Below, in pieces: positions 43,985 to 52,118 of a DNA stretch of 64,000 nt. This DNA comes from an uncultured Sphaerochaeta sp. (GTDB taxonomy: Bacteria; Spirochaetota; Spirochaetia; Sphaerochaetales; Sphaerochaetaceae). The DNA is taken from assembly GCF_963666015.1 (NCBI RefSeq), contig NZ_OY762555.1, forward strand, positions 2,356,001 to 2,420,000. Direction: 5' to 3'. Each line of letters begins with the position of its first letter. Positions within the stretch are counted from its first letter, which is position 1. The position numbers were made by a program, and so were the translations under genes. The notes beneath the pieces are model-generated. The model worked only from the letters and a program-made list of their open reading frames with translations, was not told where the DNA came from and ran no database searches.

Positions 43985-44013
43985 ATTGTACTGGTGTATT
44001 AGTACAATGTCAA
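43985..44013 (-). promoter_or_regulatory. near-consensus promoter of gntR-slipin-ABC operon
   Basis: On the minus strand: TTGACA (44013-44008), 17-nt spacer, TACAAT (43990-43985). This is the best promoter match in the window, so strong transcription is expected unless repressed. Confidence 0.8.
43986..44007. promoter_or_regulatory. palindromic operator inside gntR promoter
   Basis: TTGTACT-N8-AGTACAA, a perfect 7-8-7 inverted repeat filling the spacer and covering most of the -10. A bound dimer would block RNA polymerase, fitting autorepression by the YtrA-type regulator. Confidence 0.7.
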
Positions 44014-44038
44014 CAAAATCACAAGTCTGTTCAGAAAC

Positions 44039-44072
44039 AAAAAAGAGCTGCCTCCTGTAGGAAGCAGGCCTC
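44039..44072 (-). terminator. terminator after pirin gene
   Basis: On the minus strand a 12-bp stem with a 2-nt bulge and one G-U pair (CTGCTTCC / GGAGGCAG plus GAG / CTC) is followed by TTTTTT (44044-44039). It insulates pirin from the gntR operon. Confidence 0.8.
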
Positions 44073-44092
44073 ATGCCTATTAACTTATTTTA

Positions 44093-44929
44093 TTACTTAT
44101 GTTTGATAAAAGTATTGTCCTGTAGTTCCTGCCGCGCAAGACGCAGTTCTTCAGAAGTATTCATGACAATAGGACCCGCCCAGGCAATTGGCTCTTTCAA
44201 CGGTTTTGCCGCATAGAGAAAGAAACGAACACCTGTTTCTCCAGATGCGAGGGAGAGGGTGTCTCCTTCTCCAAAGAGTACTGCCCTATGGAAAGGTACC
44301 TCCTCCCCATCAGTGTGTAACGATCCCTCTACAATATATACAAACAGCGTATTCTCAGAGGGGACCTCCAGGGACCAGGATTGGGTGGCCTCCAGTTTGA
44401 CGTCCAGATAGGTGGTTTTTACATAATCACCTTCCTCAGGACCCTTTGTCCCACTGTAGGAACCACTGATGACCCTGACCTCACCCCCAGCTTCCTTTAC
44501 CACAGGGATTTGTTCTTTCCTGATATCCCGATATGCAGGATTGGTCATCTTCTCTTTCCTGGGAAGGTTGATCCAGAGCTGGCATCCAAGCATACGGTCA
44601 CTGGGTTGCGGCATTTCCTGGTGGATGATGCCACTACCCCCGGTCATCCACTGGCAGCATCCCTCGTTTATAGAACCACTGTTGCCCAGGCTATCCCCAT
44701 GCTCGATCTCACCTTCAATGAGATAAGTAACCGTCTCTATTCCCCGATGGGGGTGCCAAGGGAATCCTTTGATATAGTCTTCACTATCTTGTGAATCGAA
44801 TGCATCAAGCATAAGAAATGGGTCAAAATCCTTGGTATCATTGTATCCGATGACCCTAACCAACTTGACTCCGGCTCCGTCGTACTGTACCGCTCCGCCT
44901 GTGATGCGCTTGATTGGTCGTTTCTGCAT
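44093..44929 (-). CDS. pirin family protein
   Basis: A bicupin of 278 residues. N-terminal cupin motifs with metal histidines are in GFPWHPHRGIETVTYLIEGEIEHGDS, followed by CQWMTGGSGIIHQEMP. The C-terminal cupin is more degenerate. Pirins have been described as quercetinases or redox-sensitive regulators; the substrate is unknown here. Start ATG 44929 has AAGGAG with 6-nt spacing. The open frame runs on to 45271 but those extra codons overlap ferritin in antisense and have gene-unlike composition. Confidence 0.9.
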   Translation of the reverse strand: MQKRPIKRITGGAVQYDGAGVKLVRVIGYNDTKDFDPFLMLDAFDSQDSEDYIKGFPWHPHRGIETVTYLIEGEIEHGDSLGNSGSINEGCCQWMTGGSGIIHQEMPQPSDRMLGCQLWINLPRKEKMTNPAYRDIRKEQIPVVKEAGGEVRVISGSYSGTKGPEEGDYVKTTYLDVKLEATQSWSLEVPSENTLFVYIVEGSLHTDGEEVPFHRAVLFGEGDTLSLASGETGVRFFLYAAKPLKEPIAWAGPIVMNTSEELRLARQELQDNTFIKHK

Positions 44930-44959
44930 GATCACTCCTTCTTTTATGCTCATAGTATA

Positions 44960-44982
44960 ACACCCACGTTCAACGTGGGTGT
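44960..44982. other. perfect palindrome between ferritin and pirin genes
   Basis: ACACCCACGT-TCA-ACGTGGGTGT (core 44960-44982, loop slightly ambiguous), 10-bp stem. It may end the ferritin transcript, although the minus-strand T tract is poor. It also lies just upstream of TATACT, a -10 candidate for pirin, so an operator role is possible. Confidence 0.55.
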
Positions 44983-45002
44983 CTAAAACTTTTTTATATG
45001 TA

Positions 45003-45515
45003 TTACAGCTGCAAGGAAGGGGGAGTGAAGACTCTTGCCTCCAGTTCCTTATTGAGCATGTAAAGGCCTCGGTTATCAGAGCCAAAGACCTCGAACTTCT
45101 GGATGTTCTCCTGGGCATTGGCTTCCTCTTCCCCCTGCTCCTTGATGAACCAGTCAAGGAATTGCTGGGAACGATAATCTTTTTGCTTGACTGCTTCCTC
45201 ATAGATGGTGTTGATGGAGGCTGTAACATATTCCTCATGCTTAAGAGCCTCAACAAGAGGAGCCTTGGCACTTTCGTATGATTTGCTGGGATCTGCTAGG
45301 GAAGATAGTTTTACAGAGTGCCCATTATTCAACATGTACTGGCGAAAAAGCATGGCATGACTCATCTCTTCCTCTGCTTGTACCTTGAACCAGTTCTCAT
45401 ACCCGAATAGTCCCTTTTCAGCATAGAAGTTTGCCATATCAAGATAGAGATATGCGGAATAAAACTCCTTGTTGATTTGTTCATTCAATAAAGTGGCGAT
45501 TTCTTTTGATAGCAT
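45003..45515 (-). CDS. ftnA: ferritin
   Basis: A non-haem iron storage protein of 170 residues that oxidises Fe(II) and stores it as mineral. Ferroxidase ligands are present: E17 in NEQINKEFYSAYLYLDMA, the E-x-x-H pair in QAEEEMSHAMLF, and later glutamates in VEALKHEEYVTAS and FIKEQGEEEANAQE. Start ATG 45515 has AAGGAG upstream; a much longer open frame (from 45740) is antisense to trkH. A sigma70-type promoter and palindrome precede it. Confidence 0.95.
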   Translation of the reverse strand: MLSKEIATLLNEQINKEFYSAYLYLDMANFYAEKGLFGYENWFKVQAEEEMSHAMLFRQYMLNNGHSVKLSSLADPSKSYESAKAPLVEALKHEEYVTASINTIYEEAVKQKDYRSQQFLDWFIKEQGEEEANAQENIQKFEVFGSDNRGLYMLNKELEARVFTPPSLQL

Positions 45516-45543
45516 TTTGAATCTCCTTATTTTTACTAATACA

Positions 45544-45572
45544 AAGATACAACTAATATTGTGTATCGACAA
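45544..45572 (-). promoter_or_regulatory. promoter of ferritin gene
   Basis: On the minus strand: TTGTCG (45572-45567), 17-nt spacer, TATCTT (45549-45544). Confidence 0.55.
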
Positions 45573-45575
45573 TAT
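45556..45575. promoter_or_regulatory. inverted repeat at ferritin promoter
   Basis: ATATTGT-GTATCG-ACAATAT, a perfect 7-6-7 inverted repeat covering the -35 and part of the spacer. A Fur-family or other metal/redox regulator could bind; it could also affect the divergent trkH gene. Confidence 0.5.
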
Positions 45576-45630
45576 ACCACTTACCTCACTATCTTGCACA
45601 TCAGGAAAAGACGCAGTAGACTCTGTCTCC

Positions 45631-46929
45631 ATGGAAAAGCGTATGAAAAAGCCGTTGAAAGCAAACCAATATTTGCTCTTAGGCTTTCTAGCTATTATTC
45701 TGGTGGGGTCACTATTGCTGCGGCTTCCCATTGCCCACAATGAAGGAATAGAAATTTCTTATTGGGATTCACTTTTTATATCCACCAGTGCTGTTTGTGT
45801 TACCGGACTTGTCACAGTTGATGTAGCGCTGACCTTCTCTCTCTTTGGGCGCACGGTCATTGCCCTCCAGATACTATTGGGTGGTTTGGGATTTGCTTCC
45901 ATGGTTATTTCCTTCTCCCTCCTGTTAGGAATGAATATTGGACTCAGCCAACGCTCCTTCATCAAGGAAGCCTACAATCTCTCATCTGTCCAAGGAACTC
46001 TGATGGTGGTGCGTGCTGTTGGTTTGGCAGCTTTGTTGGTGCAGGGTATTGGCGTGTTTATTGAATATTTCATATTCCGTTCAACATATGGTCCTCTTGA
46101 TGCCTTGGGGCACGCGGTATTCAATACCATCTCTGCATTCAATAACGCCGGTTTCGACCTTATGGGAAAGTATCAGAGTCTATCCATGTACCGTCATAAT
46201 GTTGCGATGAACCTTACTACAGCAATCCTCATTATCATTGGAGGTACCGGTTTCTTTGTAATCGCAGACATAGTGAAAAACCGCAATTGGAAGAAACTGA
46301 GCATGCACTCCAAGATTGTGGTGACCATGAATAGTATTCTCATTATCACCGGATTCCTGTTCTATCTCCTTGTTGAACATCTGGAACCACTCGCAGCATT
46401 TTTTCAGAGTGTCACTACCAGAACGGCTGGATTCAATACCGTGGATATAGCAGGCTTGAGTCAAGCTGGACTCCTTGTTACCATAGTCTTGATGTTCATA
46501 GGAGCCAGTCCTGGATCGACCGGTGGAGGTATCAAGACCTCCACCACCTTCACGCTGTTTCTCAGCCTTGGATCCTTGATGTTCGGTAGGCAGACAGCTG
46601 CCTTTAAGCGAAAGATTGGAGGTGAGAGTATTCTTAAGGCTTTCCAGGTCCTCTTGCTTTCCATTCTGCTCATAGGAGGAGGAAGCTTCCTGCTGTTGCT
46701 TATTGAAGGTTCAAAGTTTACGTTTCTCGAGGTTCTGTTTGAAGCGGTCTCCGCTTTTGCTACCGTTGGACTTTCAATGGGGATCACCACCGAAATTGGT
46801 ACACTATCGAAGCTCGTATTGGTGGTAGTAATGTTTGCTGGAAGAGTCGGCCCTATCACCATAGCCACCAGTTTTGCAAAGAGAGCCTCACAACTGGGCT
46901 ATGTTGAAGAACAGGTGTTTATTGGATAG
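45631..46929 (+). CDS. Trk/Ktr potassium uptake channel subunit
   Basis: A KtrB/TrkH-type membrane subunit, 432 residues, with four repeated M1-P-M2 units. Selectivity-filter-like stretches are TSAVCVTGLVTVD, ISAFNNAGFDLM, TTRTAGFNTVD and FATVGLSMGIT. The conserved gating region GASPGSTGGGIKTSTT is present. Start is set at ATG 45631 by homology length; the ribosome binding site is weak and ATG 45643 is possible. The gating subunit gene follows after 13 nt. Confidence 0.92.
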   Translation: MEKRMKKPLKANQYLLLGFLAIILVGSLLLRLPIAHNEGIEISYWDSLFISTSAVCVTGLVTVDVALTFSLFGRTVIALQILLGGLGFASMVISFSLLLGMNIGLSQRSFIKEAYNLSSVQGTLMVVRAVGLAALLVQGIGVFIEYFIFRSTYGPLDALGHAVFNTISAFNNAGFDLMGKYQSLSMYRHNVAMNLTTAILIIIGGTGFFVIADIVKNRNWKKLSMHSKIVVTMNSILIITGFLFYLLVEHLEPLAAFFQSVTTRTAGFNTVDIAGLSQAGLLVTIVLMFIGASPGSTGGGIKTSTTFTLFLSLGSLMFGRQTAAFKRKIGGESILKAFQVLLLSILLIGGGSFLLLLIEGSKFTFLEVLFEAVSAFATVGLSMGITTEIGTLSKLVLVVVMFAGRVGPITIATSFAKRASQLGYVEEQVFIG

Positions 46930-46942
46930 GAGATAATTTGCC

Positions 46943-47614
46943 ATGAAGAAAGAGTATGATCCTGATGCCTATGGAATTATTGGGCTGGGAAGGTTTGGCC
47001 TTTCCTTAGCCCTTGAGCTTACCAAGGCAGGAAAACAGGTTATTGTCCTGGAAATTGAGGAAGAGAAGCTGAACGCAGTCAAGGATCAATTGGAATACAT
47101 CTATCCAGTGAAATCAGTCACTGAAGAAGTATTGCATGAGTCTGGAATCTCCCACTGTCGAACTGCAATTGTCTGTATAGGCAAGGATATCGAATCAAAT
47201 ATCCTGGTAACGATGAGTCTGATTGAACTGGGTATCCCACGCGTTATTGCCAAGGCAACAAGTATGAATCATGGTAAGGTGCTTGAGCGAATTGGTGCTG
47301 AGGCTGTCTTTCCTGAGGTTGAGATGGGTGAACGACTAGCCCGTTCGTTGGTCTCAACAGGGACACTGGACTTTCTTGAGCTTTGTGATGATTTCTCCAT
47401 TGCCAATGTCACACTTTCCGGAAAATTTGCCGATCAAAGTGTGGCTGACTTGAATCTTCGTAAACGATATCACCTGAATATTATTGTAATCATTCGAGAC
47501 GAGAAGGCAATCAGTGAAATCATGCCTGACATACAGCTATTCGAGGATGATGTATTGGTTGTTGGTGGGACCAACGATGCAATCAGGAAATTTGAACAGG
47601 CAAACGAAGCCTAG
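46943..47614 (+). CDS. Trk/Ktr potassium uptake regulatory subunit
   Basis: A cytoplasmic RCK protein of 223 residues. The NAD/ATP-binding Rossmann part (YGIIGLGRFGLSLALELTKAGKQVIVLE) is followed by the RCK_C domain (about 140-220). It forms the octameric ring that gates the membrane subunit encoded just upstream. AGGAG precedes the ATG. Its stop codon lies on the same CTAG as the stop of the convergent gene. Confidence 0.94.
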   Translation: MKKEYDPDAYGIIGLGRFGLSLALELTKAGKQVIVLEIEEEKLNAVKDQLEYIYPVKSVTEEVLHESGISHCRTAIVCIGKDIESNILVTMSLIELGIPRVIAKATSMNHGKVLERIGAEAVFPEVEMGERLARSLVSTGTLDFLELCDDFSIANVTLSGKFADQSVADLNLRKRYHLNIIVIIRDEKAISEIMPDIQLFEDDVLVVGGTNDAIRKFEQANEA

Positions 47615-48132
47615 TTGATTGTCTGTTTGCCGGTTGCAAGGTCGTGAGCAAACTCCCAGTACTCCTGGGTGTTTTCCCTCACCTTGGCAAACTCCTCATC
47701 ACTGAGGGTCCTGATGAGTTTTGCAGGGGTGCCGACCAGCAACGAGCGGGGAGGGTAAACCTTGTTCTGGGAAACCAGAGCTCCTGCAGCAACGATGGAC
47801 TCTTCCCCAATTACTGCCCCATTGAGTACAATTGCTCCCATGCCGATAAGACAGTCATCCCCAATGGTGCAGGCATGAATAATGGCACCATGTCCGACGG
47901 TGCATCTTTTTCCCACAGTAAGCGGAAATCCCTTGTCAACATGTGCAACTACGTTGTCCTGAAGGTTCGATTGCCCACCAATATGAATGGTATTCACATC
48001 TGCCCTGAGTGTGGCATGAAACCAGATAGATACCCCTTCCTCCAAAGTGACGTTACCGATGACATCAGCACTGGGAGCGATGTAACAACCTTCTGCAATA
48101 CTTGGTGACTTGCCATTATATGCGTACATCAT
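47611..48132 (-). CDS. gamma-carbonic anhydrase family protein (YrdA-like)
   Basis: A left-handed beta-helix protein of 173 residues, made of hexapeptide repeats (IGNVTLEEGVSIWFHATLRADVN ... IIHACTIGDDCLIGMGAIVLNGAVIGEESIVAAGALV). Metal histidines are in AHVDKG and VGHGAIIHAC. Related proteins act as carbonic anhydrases or acyltransferases, and many have no proven activity. GAGG precedes the ATG. It is divergent from znuA. Confidence 0.88.
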   Translation of the reverse strand: MMYAYNGKSPSIAEGCYIAPSADVIGNVTLEEGVSIWFHATLRADVNTIHIGGQSNLQDNVVAHVDKGFPLTVGKRCTVGHGAIIHACTIGDDCLIGMGAIVLNGAVIGEESIVAAGALVSQNKVYPPRSLLVGTPAKLIRTLSDEEFAKVRENTQEYWEFAHDLATGKQTIN

Positions 48133-48193
48133 AGTCGGTTTCCTCTCTGGTTTGACTATAACCGGAATGCAATGATTCTGTACAGACTCAAAT

Positions 48194-48218
48194 ATTTTTG
48201 CAAATCACTTGCAAAAAT
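48194..48218. promoter_or_regulatory. perfect 10-5-10 inverted repeat, candidate Zur operator
   Basis: ATTTTTGCAA-N5-TTGCAAAAAT, arms 48194-48203 and 48209-48218. The right arm contains the -35 of znuA. A Fur-family regulator is encoded as the last gene of the same operon, so autoregulation by zinc is likely. Confidence 0.7.
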
Positions 48219-48237
48219 GCCACGGGTTTACTATGTT
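48209..48237 (+). promoter_or_regulatory. promoter of znuACB-zur
   Basis: TTGCAA (48209-48214), 17-nt spacer, TATGTT (48232-48237), 22 bp before the znuA start. Confidence 0.6.
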
Positions 48238-48259
48238 GTAGATACTTGTTGGAGGTACT

Positions 48260-49156
48260 ATGCGAACACGTGCATTATCGATACTAGTGGTGCTCATCAT
48301 CACTCCTTTTGTTCTCTTTGCAGGAGGAAATACTGAGCAGGATTCCAAACCTATTGTCATGGTGAGTATTCTTCCCCATGCATATTTTGTCGACCAAATC
48401 GCTGGGGATCTGGTGGAAACTGCTGTACTGGTTGGGGAGGGGCAGAATCCACACTCCTATGAACCTTCTCCTTCCCAAATGGCTCGGTTGGCAAAGGCCA
48501 GTATCTGGATTCTCAGTGGAACGGACTTTGAACATGCTCTTATCGACAAAGTCTCCAGTCTTTATCCAGCTCTTACAATCATAGATGGGACAGAAGGAAT
48601 GATCCTTCGAACCTTGGAAGAGCATGACCATGACCATGAAGAAGAAGGTGAAGAAGAGTCTATTCACGATATGAACATCGATCGACATACCTGGCTTGGA
48701 TGGGAACAGGCGAAGGTGCTAGTGAAGAACATCAGCACTGCATTGACCACCCGCATTGGATTGCCTGAAGTGGAAGTAGAAAAGCGAGCTGGGCAACTCC
48801 TCTCCCTGATCGATGGGGAGTTCTCCTCGTTGGAAACAGAGCTCGCGGGGCTCTCTGGCAGTACCGTCTTCGTCTATCATCCCTCCTTTGGATACTTCCT
48901 TGACTCATTCGGTCTTCATCAGGAAGCTGTCGAGACAGGGGGGAAGGAACCTACAGCAAAGGATTTGGCCCTTTTGATTGAAAAAGCACAAGATGAACAG
49001 GCCAAGGTAATTTTCGTACAAAAGCAATTTCCCTCCGGCAGTGCAGAGAAAGTCGCTCAGGTGGTTGGTGCACAGGTGGTTCCACTCGATCCCCTTGCTT
49101 ATGATTGGTTGGGTAATATCCGCTTGATGGGTAATGCCCTTAAGGAAAGCTTATGA
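48260..49156 (+). CDS. znuA: zinc ABC transporter substrate-binding protein
   Basis: A cluster A-I metal-binding protein, 298 residues, with a signal peptide (hydrophobic to about residue 20; FAGGNTEQ follows). Metal ligands: His in SILPHAYFVDQIAG, NPHSYEPSP, the ligand region HTWLGWEQA and VYHPSFGYFLDSFG. A His/Glu-rich loop (EEHDHDHEEEGEEE) near residue 120 is typical of zinc rather than manganese carriers. It is the first gene of znuA-znuC-znuB-zur, all overlapping. GGAGG precedes the ATG. Confidence 0.94.
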   Translation: MRTRALSILVVLIITPFVLFAGGNTEQDSKPIVMVSILPHAYFVDQIAGDLVETAVLVGEGQNPHSYEPSPSQMARLAKASIWILSGTDFEHALIDKVSSLYPALTIIDGTEGMILRTLEEHDHDHEEEGEEESIHDMNIDRHTWLGWEQAKVLVKNISTALTTRIGLPEVEVEKRAGQLLSLIDGEFSSLETELAGLSGSTVFVYHPSFGYFLDSFGLHQEAVETGGKEPTAKDLALLIEKAQDEQAKVIFVQKQFPSGSAEKVAQVVGAQVVPLDPLAYDWLGNIRLMGNALKESL

Positions 49157-49923
49157 GTAGCGTCCCTGTTGCACTCTCATTCAATGAAGTTGCGTTCTCT
49201 TATCCCCAATTGAGAGTCCTTGAGGATGTATCCTTTCATTTTCATGCAGGGGAGTTTGTCGCCTTGGTCGGCCCAAACGGTTCAGGGAAAAGTACCTTGC
49301 TGAAGCTGGTCCTTGGTCTGGAGGCTCCCCAATCTGGAGCGATCAAATTGCTGGGGGAGAATCCAAGAAAGAGCAGAGCTCTTGTGGGGTATGTACCCCA
49401 GCACACCAGCTATGATCCCAATTTTCCAATTTCCGTATTGGAAGTCGTGAGAATGGGGCGTGTTGATGCCTCTAAGCGTAGAGGGAAAACCGAGCAGACG
49501 GAGAAAGCACTGCAAGCACTCAAGCAAGTAGAGCTTGGGCACCTTGCCGATCGTCCTTACAATGCCCTGAGTGGGGGCCAGAGGAGGCGAGTGTTGGTTG
49601 CCCGTGCCCTTGCAGCTGAACCCACCATGCTGATTCTTGATGAGCCGGCTGCCAATCTGGACAAGGAGAGCGAACAAAGACTCTATGCAACCCTTGGGAA
49701 ACTCAAGGGTTCGACAACCATCTTGATTGTTACCCATGATATGAGAGAGGTATCCCCCTTGATCGACCGGGTGTTCTGCATCGATGCCCATAGGGATGGA
49801 AAGGTTGGTCGGACTGTCGTCCAGCATGCACTTGAGGAAGAAGCGGAAGGCACAAGGAAACGGGTACGGCACGATGTAGAGATCCCCGGAGACTTCTGCC
49901 ATTTTCCAAGGGAGGATGCATGA
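49153..49923 (+). CDS. znuC: zinc ABC transporter ATPase
   Basis: A 256-residue ATPase: Walker A GPNGSGKSTLLKL near residue 40, Q-loop in VGYVPQHTSYDPNFP, signature LSGGQRRRVLVARAL, Walker B LILDEPAANLD and H-loop VTHDMREV. It overlaps znuA and znuB by 4 nt each. It has about 35 residues at the C-terminus beyond the usual end. Confidence 0.95.
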   Translation: MSSVPVALSFNEVAFSYPQLRVLEDVSFHFHAGEFVALVGPNGSGKSTLLKLVLGLEAPQSGAIKLLGENPRKSRALVGYVPQHTSYDPNFPISVLEVVRMGRVDASKRRGKTEQTEKALQALKQVELGHLADRPYNALSGGQRRRVLVARALAAEPTMLILDEPAANLDKESEQRLYATLGKLKGSTTILIVTHDMREVSPLIDRVFCIDAHRDGKVGRTVVQHALEEEAEGTRKRVRHDVEIPGDFCHFPREDA

Positions 49924-50786
49924 ACGATCTTCTAGGATTCTTTTCCGCATTGTTCAACCCCGATTTTCCCTTTGTGAGAAATGCTTTCCTTGCTGGATTG
50001 CTCTCCTCTGTCCTCTTTGGGGTGCTGGGATCGGTAGTTACTGTTAAACGAATAGCTGGCCTCGCCGGAGCCATCAGCCATGCCGTGCTTGGTGGAATCG
50101 GGATTGCTCTCTATCTCTCAGCCACTGGCTTGGTTCCCAATCTGAGTCCAATGGTAGGAGCCATAATCTTTGCGCTCCTTTCAGCAGCAATCATTGGAAC
50201 AGTCTCCCTTCGTTCCAAGCAACGTGAGGATACGGTCATCCAAGCAATCTGGGCAATCGGGATGAGTATTGGTGTGCTGTTCATGGCAAAGACCCCTGGA
50301 TACACCGATCCATCAAGCTACCTTTTTGGAAATATCCTGCTCATTGCCCCCTCTGACCTCATCCTGCTTGCTATTCTTGATGTGGTGGTCATTGTACTCG
50401 CTTGGAGATTCTATCCCCAGATTGAGGCAACTGCCTTTGACGAGGAGTTTGCCCAGGTGAGAGGAATTCCGACCCATGTGGTATTTCTTGCCATCCTCTC
50501 GATAACAGCGGTAGCTGTTGTCCTACTACAGACTTTTGTGGGTATCGTAATGGTTATTGCCATGCTCACACTCCCAGCGGGAACAGCAGGGTACAAGGCC
50601 AAGAATCTTGCCTCCATGATGGCCATTGCAACGCTTTTCTCTTTCCTGTTCTCCTTTGCAGGGCTTGTTGTGGGCTGGGGATTCGATATTCCTGTGGGTG
50701 CAACCGTCGTCGTTATCGCCGGTGCGTTCTACCTAGGGCGGTCGGCTGGAGACCTACTGAAAAAATGGAGGAAACACCATGACTAA
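49920..50786 (+). CDS. znuB: zinc ABC transporter permease
   Basis: An ABC-3 family permease, 288 residues with about eight helices. The coupling-helix region VKRIAGLAGAISHAVLGGIGIALYL and IVMVIAMLTLPAGTAGYKAKNLASMM are typical. It overlaps znuC by 4 nt and zur by 8 nt. It completes the zinc importer. Confidence 0.94.
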   Translation: MNDLLGFFSALFNPDFPFVRNAFLAGLLSSVLFGVLGSVVTVKRIAGLAGAISHAVLGGIGIALYLSATGLVPNLSPMVGAIIFALLSAAIIGTVSLRSKQREDTVIQAIWAIGMSIGVLFMAKTPGYTDPSSYLFGNILLIAPSDLILLAILDVVVIVLAWRFYPQIEATAFDEEFAQVRGIPTHVVFLAILSITAVAVVLLQTFVGIVMVIAMLTLPAGTAGYKAKNLASMMAIATLFSFLFSFAGLVVGWGFDIPVGATVVVIAGAFYLGRSAGDLLKKWRKHHD

Positions 50787-51162
50787 GGCAAGAAAAGCCC
50801 TGCTGGAATTGCTCAAAGAGAGCAAGGAACCTGTCAGTGCATCGATGCTGAGCGCAGAGCCCTCACTCCCGTTCAACCAAGCAACTATCTATCGTAACCT
50901 GCACTACCTTGAGGAGCAGGGTTTTGCTGAATCATTCATCCTTCACTGCACTGAGCACGGCACAGAACGCTACTATAGCTATCGCAGCCGTAGCGAAGGA
51001 GTCCATCACCATTGGTTTCATTGTGAGCAATGCCATGCGTTCATCGACCTTGGTGGATGCGCCTACCAAGAACAGATGAAAGATTGGGAAAAGCAGTATG
51101 GATTCACTATCAGTGACCATACATTTTTTCTCACAGGTATCTGTGCCTCTTGCAAATCATGA
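50779..51162 (+). CDS. zur: Fur-family regulator, probably zinc uptake repressor
   Basis: A 127-residue Fur-family protein. The N-terminal winged helix (LPFNQATIYRNLHYLEEQGFAESFIL) is followed by the dimerisation domain with HHHWFHCEQCHAFIDL and the second CxxC pair CASCK, the structural zinc site. Its position at the end of the znu operon identifies it as Zur by context; PerR or Fur are less likely. AGGA precedes the ATG. Only 3 bp separate its stop from the convergent LuxR gene. Confidence 0.88.
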   Translation: MTKARKALLELLKESKEPVSASMLSAEPSLPFNQATIYRNLHYLEEQGFAESFILHCTEHGTERYYSYRSRSEGVHHHWFHCEQCHAFIDLGGCAYQEQMKDWEKQYGFTISDHTFFLTGICASCKS

Positions 51163-51165
51163 TTA

Positions 51166-52080
51166 CTATTTGAGCAGTGAGAAGAGCTGGATTCGGTTGT
51201 TTACGCCCATCTTTGCATAGATATTCTTGATATGGGTTTTTACCGTATTTGGTGAGATATAGAGTTGTTTTGCAATTTCTTGATTGCTGCATCCTGATGC
51301 CAATAGCTTCAAGACCTCTTCTTCCCTGGTTGAAAGACCATACTTTTTTCCCCTGGTAGTATCCACATGGTCGGTTTGCTCCCAAGTCAAGAAATATCTA
51401 CGGCTGATGAAATAGTAGAGATAGACCGAGAGTGTGGAGAAACTGAGATAGACGAGCTTGAACGGAAGATTCCTGAAAAACAGCAGATCCAGGGGAAAAA
51501 GGAAGAACAGCGGTAGAAAGGTGTAGATGATTCCCTTCAATAGGCGCTCTTCCTCCCAGGTAGTCGCCTTCTTGACGAAGAGGCCACTCAGGACTGCGTG
51601 GATTACCAAGAACATGCTACCTGCGAAGAAGTGGTAGGCTATAGTGTCGCTGAGGGCTTTCTGCCAGTCTCCCTTGCTTTCAGCGATGATGACCCAGAGA
51701 CTGATCATGAAAAAAAACAGGATCAAGAATGTAAGGATACGGTTTCCTAGGTGTTTTTGGTCTTCCTGTGCCGGTAAGAGCTGAATCAGGTATCTGCTCA
51801 TCATAAGTAACAAGGTGGTAGTGAGCAGGACAGAGAAGATGGTGGCTCCCAGTGCAAATACCTGATAAGCATTGGTGTCCAGGTTTCCCACCGGAAGCGT
51901 TCTGGTCAGGTAGGTGACCAAGAGAGAGAGACCCATCTGCAGTGAGAGAGGAACAAGGACAGTAAGAAACGAACCGATATATGCATCACGCACACGGTAG
52001 AAGAGTAAGATACAGAGACAAGTAATGGAAATCACCAATGCGGTGGTAAGAAAGAGCAGGATATCGGATAGGATGACCAT
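51166..52080 (-). CDS. membrane-bound LuxR-family regulator
   Basis: A 304-residue protein with seven or so transmembrane helices (about 1-225) and a C-terminal LuxR-type helix-turn-helix ([43 protein letters not shown]). No receiver domain or sensor domain is recognised; the membrane part may itself sense a signal. AGGAGG precedes the ATG. It is downstream of the MMPL-LolA-barrel genes on the same strand (38-nt gap), so it may be part of that operon or regulate it. Confidence 0.87.
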   Translation of the reverse strand: MVILSDILLFLTTALVISITCLCILLFYRVRDAYIGSFLTVLVPLSLQMGLSLLVTYLTRTLPVGNLDTNAYQVFALGATIFSVLLTTTLLLMMSRYLIQLLPAQEDQKHLGNRILTFLILFFFMISLWVIIAESKGDWQKALSDTIAYHFFAGSMFLVIHAVLSGLFVKKATTWEEERLLKGIIYTFLPLFFLFPLDLLFFRNLPFKLVYLSFSTLSVYLYYFISRRYFLTWEQTDHVDTTRGKKYGLSTREEEVLKLLASGCSNQEIAKQLYISPNTVKTHIKNIYAKMGVNNRIQLFSLLK

Positions 52081-52118
52081 TGGGTTCCTCCTAGGAGAAT
52101 CCTATCATATACCTTTGC

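Noticed and set aside
44930..45271. Extension of the pirin open frame upstream
   Set aside because: These codons are antisense to ferritin and rich in Arg/Ser/Pro; pirin homology and AAGGAG point to ATG 44929.
45516..45740. Extension of the ferritin open frame upstream
   Set aside because: It runs antisense into trkH and across the promoter; ferritin begins at MLSKEI with a good ribosome binding site.
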